Assembly: GCA_025677825.1 (NCBI GenBank)
Contig: JAIXMO010000003.1
Coordinates: 62,001 to 126,000 of the forward strand
Origin: Helicostylum pulchrum
Taxonomy: Eukaryota > Mucoromycota > Mucoromycetes > Mucorales > Mucoraceae
Direction: 5' to 3'
Length of the DNA: 64,000 nt
Shown: in pieces, positions 11,397 through 23,108 of the stretch
How positions within the stretch are numbered: the first letter of the stretch is position 1
Layout: every line of letters begins with the position of its first letter
Program-made: the position numbers and the translations under genes
Notes under the pieces: model-generated
Database searches by the model: none
What the model was told of the DNA's origin: nothing
What the model saw: the letters and a program-made list of their open reading frames with translations, nothing else

Positions 11397-11970
11397 TTAT
11401 TTATTTTAGGCAACAAACTACGAAAAAAAAAAAAAAAAAGAATAGGGCACTTTTTTTTTTACTGGTGTGTTTTTTATTGTGTTTTTTTTTTTGGTTAAAA
11501 GAAAAAGAGAAAGAGTGGAAAAGGATACAATAAATTTAACTTGGAACAAGAAAATATATTTAGAAAAAAAAAGTATAAAAATAGACTATTTTTTTTTTTT
11601 TTTTTTTTTCAGTAACAACGATACAGTTTTTTTATTCGCTTAAATAAAATAAATATTTGATAAAATAGGAGAAAAAGTATTACTACTACATACAATAAAA
11701 AAAAGAAGGTGCCCGGGGAGCAATAAATAAAGAAAAAAGTTATGGGTAAAGGGGATAATAAAAAAAGGAGCCCATATTCATCGTGGGTAATACAAAAAAA
11801 AAAAAAAAATAAGAGACCTTTTTTTTTATTTATTACTTTTTCCGATTTAAATCTCCTCTTGCGTTTTCTGGGTAGCAAGTTTTGGTTTTGTCAGCTTCAA
11901 TACTAAAAAAAAAAAAAAAATTATCCTCCTTCTTTTTCCTCTTTATAACTAAAATATAAAAAAAAGAGAA
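11397..11970. other. Divergent intergenic, homopolymer-rich
   Basis: Between the membrane-protein gene and the SET-MYND gene. Long A and T runs (for example a T20 near 11590-11610) dominate. The open frames here are low-complexity Phe/Lys strings without coding character. It is probably a shared promoter region. Confidence 0.45.
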
Positions 11971-13533
11971 ATGGATAGTTACTTGCAACACTACAACAAA
12001 CTGAAAATCAAAAACAATATATTTGTTACATCGAATGATACGCCCGCAGGAACAATTTTATTAACACAAGCACCATTGGCATCCGTACCCTTCCCCTCGG
12101 AACGATTAAACCGATGCAATTACTGTTTACGAAAAGGGAACCTTCAATGTTGCTCAAGGTGTCATTCATCATATTTCTGCAGTAACGATTGTTTCTTAAA
12201 CGCCTGGATAAACTTTCATCGTACACAATGTTTACCTACTACTACTACTACTGACGATGATACAACAACAAACCTTGATCAAATCTTGCTGGAACGTCTT
12301 GCACTTACCCTTCACAGTCACAACAACCTAAAGAAGAATATTCCGATCCTTCAACAGTTATCCATAGATGCATTAAATACATTACAATTACCTTTGCATG
12401 CACCTCCCGTTTCTACCAAATACTTGCATCATGCTGTCAAAAACACCGATTGGTCTATAGAAGATTTATCCATCCTCGATAACCGTATTAAAATCGCTTC
12501 TTTTCAAATTACTGACCCTGATACACGCTTGGATTCAATCGCTATCGGTGTCTATCCTATTACAAGCCAATACGTGCGTCACTCGTGTCGTCCTAATGCT
12601 GCTTTAATCTATAAGCAGGGGCATCAATTACTAGTCGCATTAGAGAATATACCGGCTGATACTCCAGTAACAATTAGTTATGTCGATTTATTAGCAACCA
12701 AGCAGCAACGTCAAGACCAACTCGAACAACGCTTTGGATTCAACTACCAGTGTGACTGTATGCGATGTACAGGTGAATTCAAGGGACTTGATACTTTGCT
12801 GGAAAGAGGTCAATCCCTCAATTTGACACCTGCCGAATTAGAAACCACACTAGAACAACAATTGAAAACTTGGTCCGTATTAGAAATGATTAAAACCTAT
12901 GCAGCAAAGGATTTTGATACTGTGACCTCTGTACAACAACCTTTAGATGCTCCTCATTTAGCTCACTTTATTTGTAGGATGATTGCACCTGATATCTATG
13001 TACCAGCATTAAATAAAGTCGGCAAAAAATCAATGGCGGCCATCTACTATAATCGATTACCTCCTTTATCTCAAAAGAGTTTCAGCAGGCAGGATGAGAC
13101 CACGCGTATCTTACCTGCTATTCACGCCTTGTTACAAAGAAACTGTCATTCTCCATTTATGTCTATTGCAGGTATAAAGGCAGGTGAAAATCTGTTGAAA
13201 AAGTTAGTGGTAGAAGAAAGATGGGTAGAGGCGTCACGTTGCACAATTTACTTGTTTATGATGTACAGATTGATTTATCCTTCGTTGTACCCTAAAATGG
13301 TATACCATTCGTTAGTTTTGACAAGAGCCAGTTGGAACAGTTTGGTGCAGCTGGAATTAGCTGGCTTGGGCAAGAAGTTGGAAGCTGTCTATCAAGAGTC
13401 GGTGCGCTTATGGATCATGGTCGCGCTCAATTCCATATTAAAGACCTTTGGGCAAGACAATTCATTATGGAGAGAAATTGTAGAGATTAAGTGGTTATTT
13501 GAGCGGGACCAAAAATTAAAGTTGAATGAATAA
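11971..13533 (+). CDS. SET and MYND domain (SMYD-type) protein
   Basis: An intronless ORF of 520 codons, ATG in a clean A-rich context. Residues about 48-88 form a MYND zinc finger (CNYCLRKGNLQCCSRCHSSYFC, continuing to FHRTQC). A split SET domain follows: RHSCRPNAALI is the NHSCxPN-type cofactor and active-site motif with Arg in place of Asn, and PVTISYVDLL is the second SET core motif. A Cys-rich post-SET CDCMRC comes next. The C-terminal half is helical, like the TPR-like domain of SMYD proteins. It is a putative lysine methyltransferase whose substrate cannot be told. Lack of introns is unusual among its neighbours. Confidence 0.9.
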   Translation: MDSYLQHYNKLKIKNNIFVTSNDTPAGTILLTQAPLASVPFPSERLNRCNYCLRKGNLQCCSRCHSSYFCSNDCFLNAWINFHRTQCLPTTTTTDDDTTTNLDQILLERLALTLHSHNNLKKNIPILQQLSIDALNTLQLPLHAPPVSTKYLHHAVKNTDWSIEDLSILDNRIKIASFQITDPDTRLDSIAIGVYPITSQYVRHSCRPNAALIYKQGHQLLVALENIPADTPVTISYVDLLATKQQRQDQLEQRFGFNYQCDCMRCTGEFKGLDTLLERGQSLNLTPAELETTLEQQLKTWSVLEMIKTYAAKDFDTVTSVQQPLDAPHLAHFICRMIAPDIYVPALNKVGKKSMAAIYYNRLPPLSQKSFSRQDETTRILPAIHALLQRNCHSPFMSIAGIKAGENLLKKLVVEERWVEASRCTIYLFMMYRLIYPSLYPKMVYHSLVLTRASWNSLVQLELAGLGKKLEAVYQESVRLWIMVALNSILKTFGQDNSLWREIVEIKWLFERDQKLKLNE

Positions 13534-14510
13534 ATGTTAGAAATTAATAAATAAAATACAACTCTCACGATAAAAATTGCGCTTCATTTTTTTTTTCGTG
13601 TGTGTACGTCAAAAAGGGGAAGGTTCTGACGCGTCTTTTTTTTTTTTACTCCTTAAAAAAAAAACTTAAATGAAAAATAGTTGGTTTTGCGGCATATGTA
13701 AAAGTAATTTCTTCTCGGGAACCAAAGATGCTTCAAACTTTGCTTTTGTATCACTTTCAGAACTCAGAGAATCCCCAACTCTGCCTTTTTTTTAAAAAAA
13801 AAAGTGAAAAGAAAAAAAGTATAAGTGCAAAAAAAAAAAAAAAAAAAAAACTTGAACGTGGTTAATATGAATAGTAGATATTGGCTCACTATCACACGAT
13901 CAGCTACTTTCTTAGTCTGGGTCCCCCATTATTGCGTTTGTCATTCTATAAATTTCACTTTAACTCCGTCAACTTTTTTTTTTATTGTGAGGTGAACAAA
14001 AGACACCCTCGGTATGCTGGATACATTTTTACTTTCCATCTCTCTTTTTTTTTTTAATACCTTAAAAAAAGATTTCGTTAAAAAGAATAAAAGAAAAAAG
14101 CGTGTAATACGTATTAAAAAAAATAGATTACTTTTTGTAACTGAGCTTGGATCACAAAAAGGTGTGCTGTCTCTTTTTTAGCGAGGATAATTATACATCC
14201 GGTATTAAAAGTACTACATGTTTATGGTAGTCTGGCATAAATACTAGTGACCTGTTTTTTTTTTCTGCAAAATGTACCCTCACTGCCAAAACAATGACAC
14301 CATTATTTTACCCCTGTTTTTAAACTCAAAGAAAAAAGTATGAATCACCTTTTTGCATTAATTTTTAATTTCAAAGTTTTACTTTTAAAAAAAAAGAATA
14401 TAAGGCATAGTATGTATGTACAGATAGCACCAATATATTTTTATTGGTGGTATAAATAGCTAAATATTCTCAATGAGACTAAAATAAATAAAACTATTAC
14501 TACGAATTGA
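13534..14510. other. Convergent intergenic, no gene seen
   Basis: About 980 bp between the 3' ends of the SET-MYND gene and the first choice-of-anchor gene. It contains a T8A10 palindrome at 13786-13803, a long A run near 13830-13850, and no convincing ORF on either strand. Confidence 0.5.
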
Positions 14511-16407
14511 CTACCATTCCTTCTTATATTGATATTTTGTATCATCATTGTCAAATTCATCACACTCTTCATCTGGTCCGTGGTGATGATTAGTATGGTC
14601 AGTTTTATCTTCCTCCCACTTATCATCCCACTTGTCGTTCCACTCGTCGTCCCACTCGTTGTCCCACCTATCATTCCACTTATTATCCCACTTATTATCC
14701 CATTTATTATCCCATTCTTCTTCATCACGGCCCCAGTTACATTCCCAATCATGGACATGAGTAGGAATTTGCGGCGGGTGCACATGATCCGTGTGTGTTA
14801 CAGTATGACCGCCCGTAATTACTGTTGTACGCGTAACAATCGTATCAATTTCTGTCGTCACCTCCACATCCGGAATATACGTATACGTCTTGTCACCCAC
14901 AACCACTGTTGTCGTTCTTCCGTCCTCTATATCAACTACAGCCGTCGACCCTGGTACCACGATTGTCACTTCTGGTCCTTGTCTCACCAAGGTTGTTGCG
15001 GAACACGGTACAGGTAGAGTAGTAGGAAAACTTTCAATGGGTTGAGGAACAAAAGGTACGGAGCTAACAGTTCTGGTGGTTTCAATCGGCCTAGTTACAG
15101 AATGCGTTTGTGTACGGATACGAGCGCTAGTAGTTGTCTCGACTAAAGGTATGTAAATAGGGGGCTTGTAATCCTCCTGGAGTGGTATACAGCCGTTGAA
15201 CGAAGTACAGTTACTAGGTCCAACGTACCAGTCGATAGAAGCACCGGCGATATCTCCATCCACCGTGGCATAGGCCGACCAGGCGTACTCTTTAGCAATA
15301 AGATTACCAGCAAAATATCCAGTGTCTCCTTCAAAGATGCTAGCACGAGGTGCCAAGATGTACCCACCAAACATGCCCTTGGTATTACGGATAAGATCAA
15401 ATGTACCATCGGGCATATAAATACCAAAATTATTGACAGGATAGAAATTGTAAATTACTCGACATGTATAAAGGCCAGTAGATGGACTGTCAGTCGAAAT
15501 AGTAATAGAAGTACCATTTGTGACTGGAACCTATTTTTATATATACAAAGTCAGTATACACATATATTTTACGTATAGTGTAGTACATACGTTAAAGACA
15601 ACCGTCTTGTTTGCACCCATAACAGCATTCTGAAGACCTTTCCAGTCCCCTCGACCAAAGAAGATACCTTCCGGATTAGACTCAACATTAGGGAAAGGGG
15701 AGCAGGAATCACCTTGACAAGAATGGAACACGAATACTTCATAGTTGGGATTTTCAGGCACCAAAACGACACTTGTTTTGCCGTCATCGAGGATCTGCTG
15801 CGTAGGTATGAAGGAAGAAATAGCCTCTGACGATTTTTCTTTGGTGGTTCGAAGGTTTTCAAAGTCAACGGGGCCCGTGCCCTGGTCTTCAACAACAGTA
15901 CAGTTGTTCTGCAGTTCTGTGATCTCTTCAAGACTACTGTTGTTACCGCCAATAAGCACATCTCCGTAAACTTGCAGGTTGAAAGAATTGGTATTGCCGC
16001 CAAGAACAAAACCAACCGAGTTAAGTGTGACGTTGCCGTTACAGGTTGCTGGGAGTAACGTGTTGATGTTGTAGTTGGGTGCAGCAAAGTTACCTTGAAC
16101 TGCAAGTGGGCCTACACTACCTCGGAAACCACCAGCGGTAAAATTACCAAAGATAATACCATTGAATCTTCTTGTCTAATTGAGGGGTTTTTTTTTTCTA
16201 TCAGTATCACAGCAAGAGAGAGAAAAAAATTAAAAAACTTACAATTGCTCTATCCTGAGTGTTGGAACTGCATTGGTCATTAATTACGTATGGAGTGGTA
16301 CTAGCACGACCAAAGAGCTTTCGGGTTGCTACAACATCTGCTGGTGTTGCGTCGACAATAGACGATACAACTAACGCATAAATTATAAGTGATAACACGC
16401 GAATCAT
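14511..16407 (-). CDS. Secreted choice-of-anchor-A domain surface protein, copy 1
   Basis: Three exons, 16407-16243, 16175-15591 and 15530-14511. The ATG at 16407 opens a clear signal peptide (MIRVLSLIIYALVVSSIVDA). The body matches the choice-of-anchor-A fold of bacterial and fungal surface proteins: RFNGIIFGNFTAGGFRGSVG, VGFVLGGNTNSFN, GTGPVDFENL, GIFFGRGDWKG, and FGGYILAPRASIFE near the domain end. After it come a Thr/Val-rich linker and a tail of eight tetrapeptides of W-(D/N)-(D/N)-(K/R/E) type (positions 14620-14715). The protein closes with HHHGPDEECDEFD and ends in KKEW. Similar domains occur in adhesins, so a cell-surface role is inferred. No GPI signal is evident. It is a tandem paralogue of the copy at 17441-19213. 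Confidence 0.85.
14620..14715 (-). repeat. 12-bp tandem repeat coding a W-D-N-K tetrapeptide
   Basis: Inside exon 3 of copy 1, eight units of 12 nt, consensus GATAATAAGTGG on the coding strand, with third-base and D/N variation. They encode WDNK, WDNK, WDNK, WNDR, WDNE, WDDE, WNDK and WDDK. The paralogue at 17441 has only a few Trp residues here, so the array expanded in one copy. Confidence 0.85.
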
Positions 16408-17440
16408 GTTATTTCCGATAAACTTTTTTTTTTTTAGAAAAAAAAACAGAATGGAGGGAGGAGGGAAAAGAACAAAAGGATTTATGTAAAAGATATTTAT
16501 AAATATGTTAAAAGAGCCTAATATACGATAGTGAATTCTTTTCTTTTTTATACCAAGTCGTCTCATTTTCTAAATATTATTTATCAAAAATGTAATTGCT
16601 CGGTTCTTTAGCGTATGGAGAAACGTCTTCGTTAATGTTCTTAATTGGGCCTAAAAAATTATGTATAAACAAGCTATGCATGCCTTGCAATCATAAAACA
16701 CTTTTTTTTTTAAAAAAAAAATAGGTTTCGAACAAAAGTATATTGTCAATTTACATATACTTCTTTATCCGTTCAGTTATGGGGCCCTTCTGAAGCTTAT
16801 AAAAGGGGGTGGTTTATCTCTTCTTTAGAAAAAGCACTAATGTTTACAGATATTTCGTTTTTGACGGATTGCAGTTTTTTTTTTTTTACAAAAAACCCTA
16901 TTTAAGTTATATGCGTTCCATATGCGTTCCCATATTTGACAAATAAACACTAAGCAAAGTTTGATTGTTGTTGTCAGATTTAAAAAAATATAGTTCGTAC
17001 TAGTTTTGAGGGAAATTTTCAAACAAAACAAAAAAAGACAACGTGTGGACGGTACTTCACAACCCAACAAGATGGAACCGATAGTCTTTGATGTGACTGG
17101 CAGCCCTAAAAAAATTGAGTTCTGTATCACCCTTAAATTGATCTGTTTGAAAGCACCCAGCATATCAAACACGTTTATAAGCCATGTTGGCGAACACTCA
17201 AACGCGTTTTTTTTTTTCATAAGTAGTTTTCCTAGGTTTCTCAAGTTTCCCATCATATACATTTGTCAACCCAATTCGTTTGACTCCGTCCCTTTTAAAA
17301 TGTGCGGAGGGTTCACTCCCAATAAAAATTACCTCTATATTTTTCTGAACGATTTAAAAAAAGATTATCGTCTTATATCTAAAAAAGAAAGAATGTGAGT
17401 ACGTCTATTTTTCAAAAATAAATTAGATATACTGAATTGA
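16408..17440. other. Intergenic between the two choice-of-anchor copies
   Basis: About 1 kb upstream of copy 1. It contains a T10A10 palindrome (16702-16721) and an AT-rich probable promoter. Open frames at 16837-17262 (-) and 17006-17398 (+) overlap antisense to each other and have no recognisable domain, so no gene is called. Confidence 0.4.
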
Positions 17441-19213
17441 CTACCACTCTTTCTGATATTGATTTCCTGTACGATCGAATTCATGACACTCTTCGTCTGG
17501 TCCGTGATGATGGTTGGAATTATCAATTTGATCTTTATGCCACTTACCTTCATCATGATCCCAGTCATAAGCCCAATCGTGGTCATGACCATGAGGGTAC
17601 CAGTGATCTGGATTTTGGTTTGGAGGACGACTTTCTTGTACCGTATCAGTAACATGAGATACAAGTGTATCCGTCTTTGTCACCACATGAACATCAGGAA
17701 CGACCTCAATTGTCGTTTCTTTGACAACCACTGTAGTGATACCACCATCCGTCCTTAAATCTACCACAACTGTAGATCCCGGCACAGTAATTTGCTTCAC
17801 AGACCCTCCTGCGCTAACAATAGTAGTAGTAGGGTCACACAAAAAAACAGGTTTATTAGAACTAGCAAAACTTTCAACGGTGCGCGTAACATAAGCTGGG
17901 TAGCTTACAGTCCTAATGGTTTCAATATCTCTTGTTTCAAAAAACGTCTGCGTACGAGCACGAGTTACAACTGGTGGCTCGGGTAAAGGTATCAAATAAT
18001 AGGGCGTGCTAACATCGTGAATGGGAATGCAACCGTTGAATTCGGTACAGCTGCTAGGGCCAACGTACCAGTAGATAGAAGCATCGACTACGTCGCCGTC
18101 ATGTTTTGCGTAGGCTGTCTAAGCGTACTCTTTTCCAACAATGTTACCGGCAAAGTGACCAGTGGCCCCGTCAAATATTTTAGCGCGAGGAGCCAAGATG
18201 TAGCCGCCAGCTGCGCCTTTGGTTTCTCGGATAAGGGTAAATGTACCGTCGCCTTTGAAATGACTGTATTCGTCAACGGGATAGAAATTGTAAATTAGTT
18301 TACAGGTATAGAAACCAGCGGAAGGAATATCGGTGATAAGAGTAAGTGTAGCACCATCAGTGACTGGAATCTATTTTTATAAGTCACTATATAGTTTTTT
18401 TTAAAAATAAAAATAAATTGTACGTACATTTAATACGATCGTTTTGTTAGTATCAAACTTGGCATCTTGGAAACCTTTCCACGCACCTTGACCAAAGAAT
18501 ATACTATTGGGATTAGAAGCATACTTTGGGTACCCGCCGCAAGATCCCGTTTCGCAAGTATTGAATTCAAAGACTTCGTAGTTGGGATTTTCATCTGCTT
18601 GAACTTGAGTAGTTTTACCATTTACGTCAAACATTTGAGTAGGCGCCAATTTTGCAAGATCGCGAGACGCTTCTTCTCTGTTAGCTCGAACCGTCTCAAA
18701 GTTAAATAAACCGGTGCCTTGATTTTCAGTAACTATACAACCTGGCTGCAGCTCCGTAATTTCTTCAAGACTACTGTTCTTGCCACCAATATAAATTGAG
18801 CCGTATACTTGCGTGTTGAAAGAATTGGTATTGCCGCCGAGCACAAAACCGTACGAATCAAGCGAATTGGTGGCGCCATTACAGTTGACTGGGAGTAACG
18901 TGTTGATGTTGTAATTGGGAGCATCAAAGTTACCTTGAACAGCAAGTGGACCAACAATACCTCGGAAATCACCAGCGGTGAAATCACCAAAGAAAATACC
19001 ATTGAACCTTCTTACCTATTGAGAAGAAGGTATTTTGATCATTATCACAGCAAAAAAAAATATATACGTGTATACTTACAATTTCACTCTCCCAAGTTTT
19101 AGTACTGCATTGATCATGCACAGCACCATTACGACGAAACAATTTCTTAGTCGCTGCAGTATCAGCTGGAGCTGCTTGGGAATAAGTACAGAAAGTACAA
19201 CCGATAACACATG
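17441..19213 (-). pseudogene. Choice-of-anchor-A protein, copy 2, disrupted
   Basis: Same three-exon structure and the same landmarks as copy 1 (RFNGIFFGDFTAGDFRG, GGNTNSFNTQVYG, SIFFGQGAWKGFQDAK, GGYILAPRAKIFDG, HHHGPDEECHEFD and a C-terminal QKEW). Two faults are visible. First, the codon for the Trp of EYAWSAYA in copy 1 is TAG here (plus positions 18119-18121), which would cut the protein before the end of the domain. Second, the segment matching the signal peptide (VIGCTFCTYSQAAPADTAATKK) has no in-frame ATG; the nearest ATG is in another frame and soon reaches TGA. The remaining frames stay open, so decay is recent or some base calls are wrong. The W-D-N-K array is not expanded here. 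Confidence 0.75.
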
Positions 19214-22200
19214 AGCCGATTTATTTCAAATAATAATAATAAAAAAGATGAAGGGTATGTAAAAAAAAGTATTTTTTTCAAGATATTTATATAAAACCTA
19301 AATATCTACTTTTTTTTCGTATTCGGACGACGTTCATCTCAAGTACAATATGAGTTGTTTTTTTTTGACGAGTGTTCACATTTCTAAATAGAACCAGAAT
19401 TAGGTGATTTGATTCAGAAATATACTTTTTTACTAGCATTGATAAATGGAAAGATTTTGAAACCTGTTCGGTGTTTACATTACATTCACATATTCGCATA
19501 TTTCGTAATTGTAGCACTCTTTAAAGTATATCGTCGATTATGTACGTTTAATCGTTTACGAGCATTCTCCTCTTCTAAGGTCTCGGAGTTAAAGGGAACC
19601 AAAATCGGAAGCAGTTTGTCTTGAAACGATTTTTTTCTTGAGGCGGAAAATAGAAACGCGCTTGAAGAAGTGCCTATTTTTTTTTTTGTATTAAGTATTT
19701 GAATAAAAGAGTATTTCGATTTAAAAACCTAGAGCATTGGTATGCACATCTTTTTTTCCATCTACGTGGAATCGATCGTCCCTTTTCAAGACCTGTATAT
19801 TGAATCTCTAATAAATATAACTCTCGTACCGGACAATTGTACATAGTTTACTCTTCCAGTAATATGTTTCAATGAACCAGCTCACATAAGTCCTGCACTA
19901 TTAAAAAAGTCTATGTTTTATTCTGCGTAGAAAAATCAACTTTATTATATATTTATTAGTACGTTTCTCCTACATCGTCGACATTTTTAATTTTGCAATT
20001 TTGTGGCTCAAATCTGACGACGTTGCGAGATAGCGGTGTCCATATCCTTAAACATATTAAACTACTTTTGTGTTTTTCCAAAAAAAAAAAGGGGGGGGGG
20101 CATACACTTTTATTGGTTGATAGGTTCCCCACAATTTGTTTTTTTTTACAAAAAAAACAAAATGTGTTGACCTAATACGCGATAATGAAAAATAAAGTGA
20201 TACCGTGATACAAATAGTAAATACGATATATATAAAAAAAAGCTGGTTACGTACGAGAAAAAAAAAAAATCCTATCAAATAGATAAAATATTTTTTTTTC
20301 GTCTATAGAATATAAGAGAACAAAGTAGATTAAAATTGTACTGTGTTACATACATTAATGATCCGCTAAAGAAGCCCTTTTTCGTTCAAAGCTGAAAAGA
20401 CAAAAGGTATTACCCATTTAAATGATGTAGTTTTATACTGTTTCATATCATGTAAGAGGTTTGCAAAACAGATAAGGTAGACATTTTTATATGTTTACAT
20501 ATGTTTTTCCCTGTTTTGTTTCAAAAAATAGATATAGGTCCCCTGGCTCAGCGTATATTGTATGAGTTGATCGAAATCGCTCTTTTCCGTGCTGTTACTT
20601 GCGAAAAGAGAGAGAGAGGGGGGGGGGGATGATAGTAACTTGCATATGCTAATCAATACTTTTAATTGCGGGTAGCGGCTTTTTTTTTCAGGTCAGTACC
20701 CCAATATAAAACCAAGGTAAAACTGACCCTCTTCCCCCGCAAATTAGAAATGTAGGAACTAATTTAGCTTTAACCTTGTATGTAACTGAACCATCTTTTT
20801 TGTCAAACCTTAAGCTGCGACACAAAAGGTGAGTCTGTGCAGTAACCGCGGGGCAAGAAAAAAATTTAGAGAGAAAAAGAGTCTGGGTGTTATTTCATCC
20901 TTTTTCACCTTTTTTTAGCGTGTAAAAAAAAAAGGTTTTGTAAGATGGTAAAAGTATAAACATATTTTTGTCCCTCCTTCAAAAAGGTACTAATTTTCGT
21001 TTAAAAAAGTAAAAGTTCAATATATCAGTATCATTCTCCTCTAATCAACAGATCAAAGATTTCTTTTTTTTAAAAAAAATTATAAATAGAGAAGCGGTTC
21101 CAAACATGATTGGTTTTCTTGGACATAAAAAAGAGAGAGAGGGGAAATATCAAATGAACCAAATTAAAAATATAACGGCTAAAAAGAAACTGAGACCCAA
21201 ACCTTTTTTTTTTGGTGTAACTTTTTGGGCTTATTCGTTTAGGAATGATGCTGATGAAGAATAAACTAACTGGAAAATTTAGAGACGGCGAATTGTTCGG
21301 CTCTGCTATCATTGGATAACTTTCTCTCGCCAAACATTTTTTTTTCTGACTTGAAAGGCACAGATTTACAAATAAAACTCGTAATTGATCGGTTTTTGTA
21401 TTTTTTGACTTGTGCTTTTTTTTTTCTGGGCCACTTACAAACCGCCCAAAGAATCAATAGTCTACTGTACTTTGACAAAAAAAAAAAGAAACACCAAAAA
21501 GTATAGATAAAGAGAAGAGATAACTCTGTTTACCGGGAATTTAAATTATCATGTGTATATAAGAATTCTTGTTTTATGAAAAAGTAGTTGAAAGTAAAGT
21601 AAAAAGTAGGTTGATATTAGATTTAAAATAATAAGGAATTTTTTGAGCTTTTATGTAAAGTAAATTTTATATTAAAAAGTAGTAAATATATGCGCTTATT
21701 TTTTAATAAACAAGTAGTGTCAAAGAAGAAAACCTTCTTTTGAACGCAAAGTAGCATTTATCAGACGATTTTTTTTTTCCTTTGACCAAATTACGGTAGT
21801 ACGAATTTTGTAACTCTTTTCGGACATCTTGTGCTCGTTTACCACATGGGAACAGGTGTAATGTAACTAGATACTATTTTAGGAATATGATCAACGCGTA
21901 AAAAAGTAACAAAGAGTATAGATTGTTAAATACAAGTGTGGGGTTCATCTACTTTTTTTAAATAAAAGATTATGTATGCAAGTACATTACACTGTACACG
22001 TATAGTTTTTATTTATTTGTAAATATAAGAATTTTTTGCTTTCGAAATAAGAACACATAACAGCGTAAATTTTTTTGTATGTTGGTTTGAATATAACAAT
22101 AAACAAAACAAATTAATCGAGAGCAAATCGGTGCGCATCACATGAGTCATACGTAAACATGATTAACTAAACAATAAGTGACTCTGTGGGTGTCTTTTTT

Positions 22201-23108
22201 TGGAGCTGTTCTATTGAGTATCTATTGTAATTTAAGGCGGTACAAATGAATGTCCGTTCCTGGGAAGTGGAAAAGAAGCAAGCACACATATAAAAATGTA
22301 TATTTATATACATCTTTCTCCGGTTCATCCAAAAAAAACAAAAAGAGGGGGGAGATGCAAAAAAACTCTTTTCGGCCATTCACGGAAAGTTCGGAACACC
22401 AAACTGTATTCGCTTCTAAGCAAGTTGTTTCTAGTTTTCGTGAAATTACCCCAGATTTATAAGGTCAAAACATGTCGATTTTAGAGTTAATCTTTTTGTA
22501 AACCATCCTATTTTCATAATGTCAAACTGAAATAACACGTAATTTATTCATTTTTAGCTGTATACTCCATATTTCATTCTTTGCTGTTACACACATCCGT
22601 CATAAACTAATTTTTTTTCTTGCGTTCAAGCTCAATTTGAATCATAATTTCTTTAATCTCCGATATACCTTATAACTTGTATTTTTTTTTTGGTTTCTTT
22701 TCTCTTCTTCTCCTCCTTCATTTTTTCCCTTCTCTATTAACGAAAAAAAAAAAAAAAAAAAAAGTATTTTACTATACTTTCTTTTTTATACATTATATAT
22801 ATATATTCATCATTGTTTGGCAATATATAGACCTTTCTTCTTCTTTTTTGCAACGTCAAAACTCAATTCTATATAACATCTTTTTTGACATTTTATGATC
22901 CAAACATATCCAGCGTACGAGATTATTGACATCCACTGAAACAATATCTCGCTCAAATCAATTATTTATTTTCTCCCATAAAAATACTATAAATATATAA
23001 CAAAAAAGAATTTCTCTCTTTAAAAATCAACAAATCAAAAAATCAAAAAACAAGTAAATTTACATACAATACAACATAACGTTTTTCTTTTAAAAAAAAA
23101 ATCAAGCA
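19214..23108. other. Gene desert of 3.9 kb
   Basis: No supportable gene on either strand; the open frames are short and Phe/Lys-rich. It contains a (GA)n run followed by a G tract at 20603-20628, a run of ten G at about 20091-20100, a T8A8 palindrome at 21064-21079 and an A-rich stretch near 22741. The last 200 bp, rich in A with several ATCAA repeats, lead into the next gene and are probably its 5' untranslated region and promoter. Confidence 0.5.
20603..20628. repeat. GA/G simple repeat
   Basis: An (AG)n stretch passing directly into a run of G. A purine-only low-complexity tract in the gene desert. Confidence 0.7.

Noticed and set aside
11609..11878. 89-codon ORF rich in Phe and Leu
   Set aside because: Product of T-run homopolymers; no conserved pattern and wrong context for a gene.
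14441..14785. Overlapping open frame full of Gly-Thr-Ser repeats on the minus strand over the W-D-N-K array
   Set aside because: It is the same 12-bp repeat read in another frame; repeats keep all frames open.
16837..17398. Opposed ORFs between the two choice-of-anchor genes
   Set aside because: They overlap antisense, lack splice-supported extensions and show no recognisable motif.
17441..19213. Treating copy 2 as an intact gene by TAG readthrough
   Set aside because: The missing start codon is a second, independent fault, so pseudogene is simpler.
20530..20580. tRNA-like A-box (TGGCTCAGCG)
   Set aside because: No matching B-box GGTTCGAATCC and no cloverleaf could be drawn.
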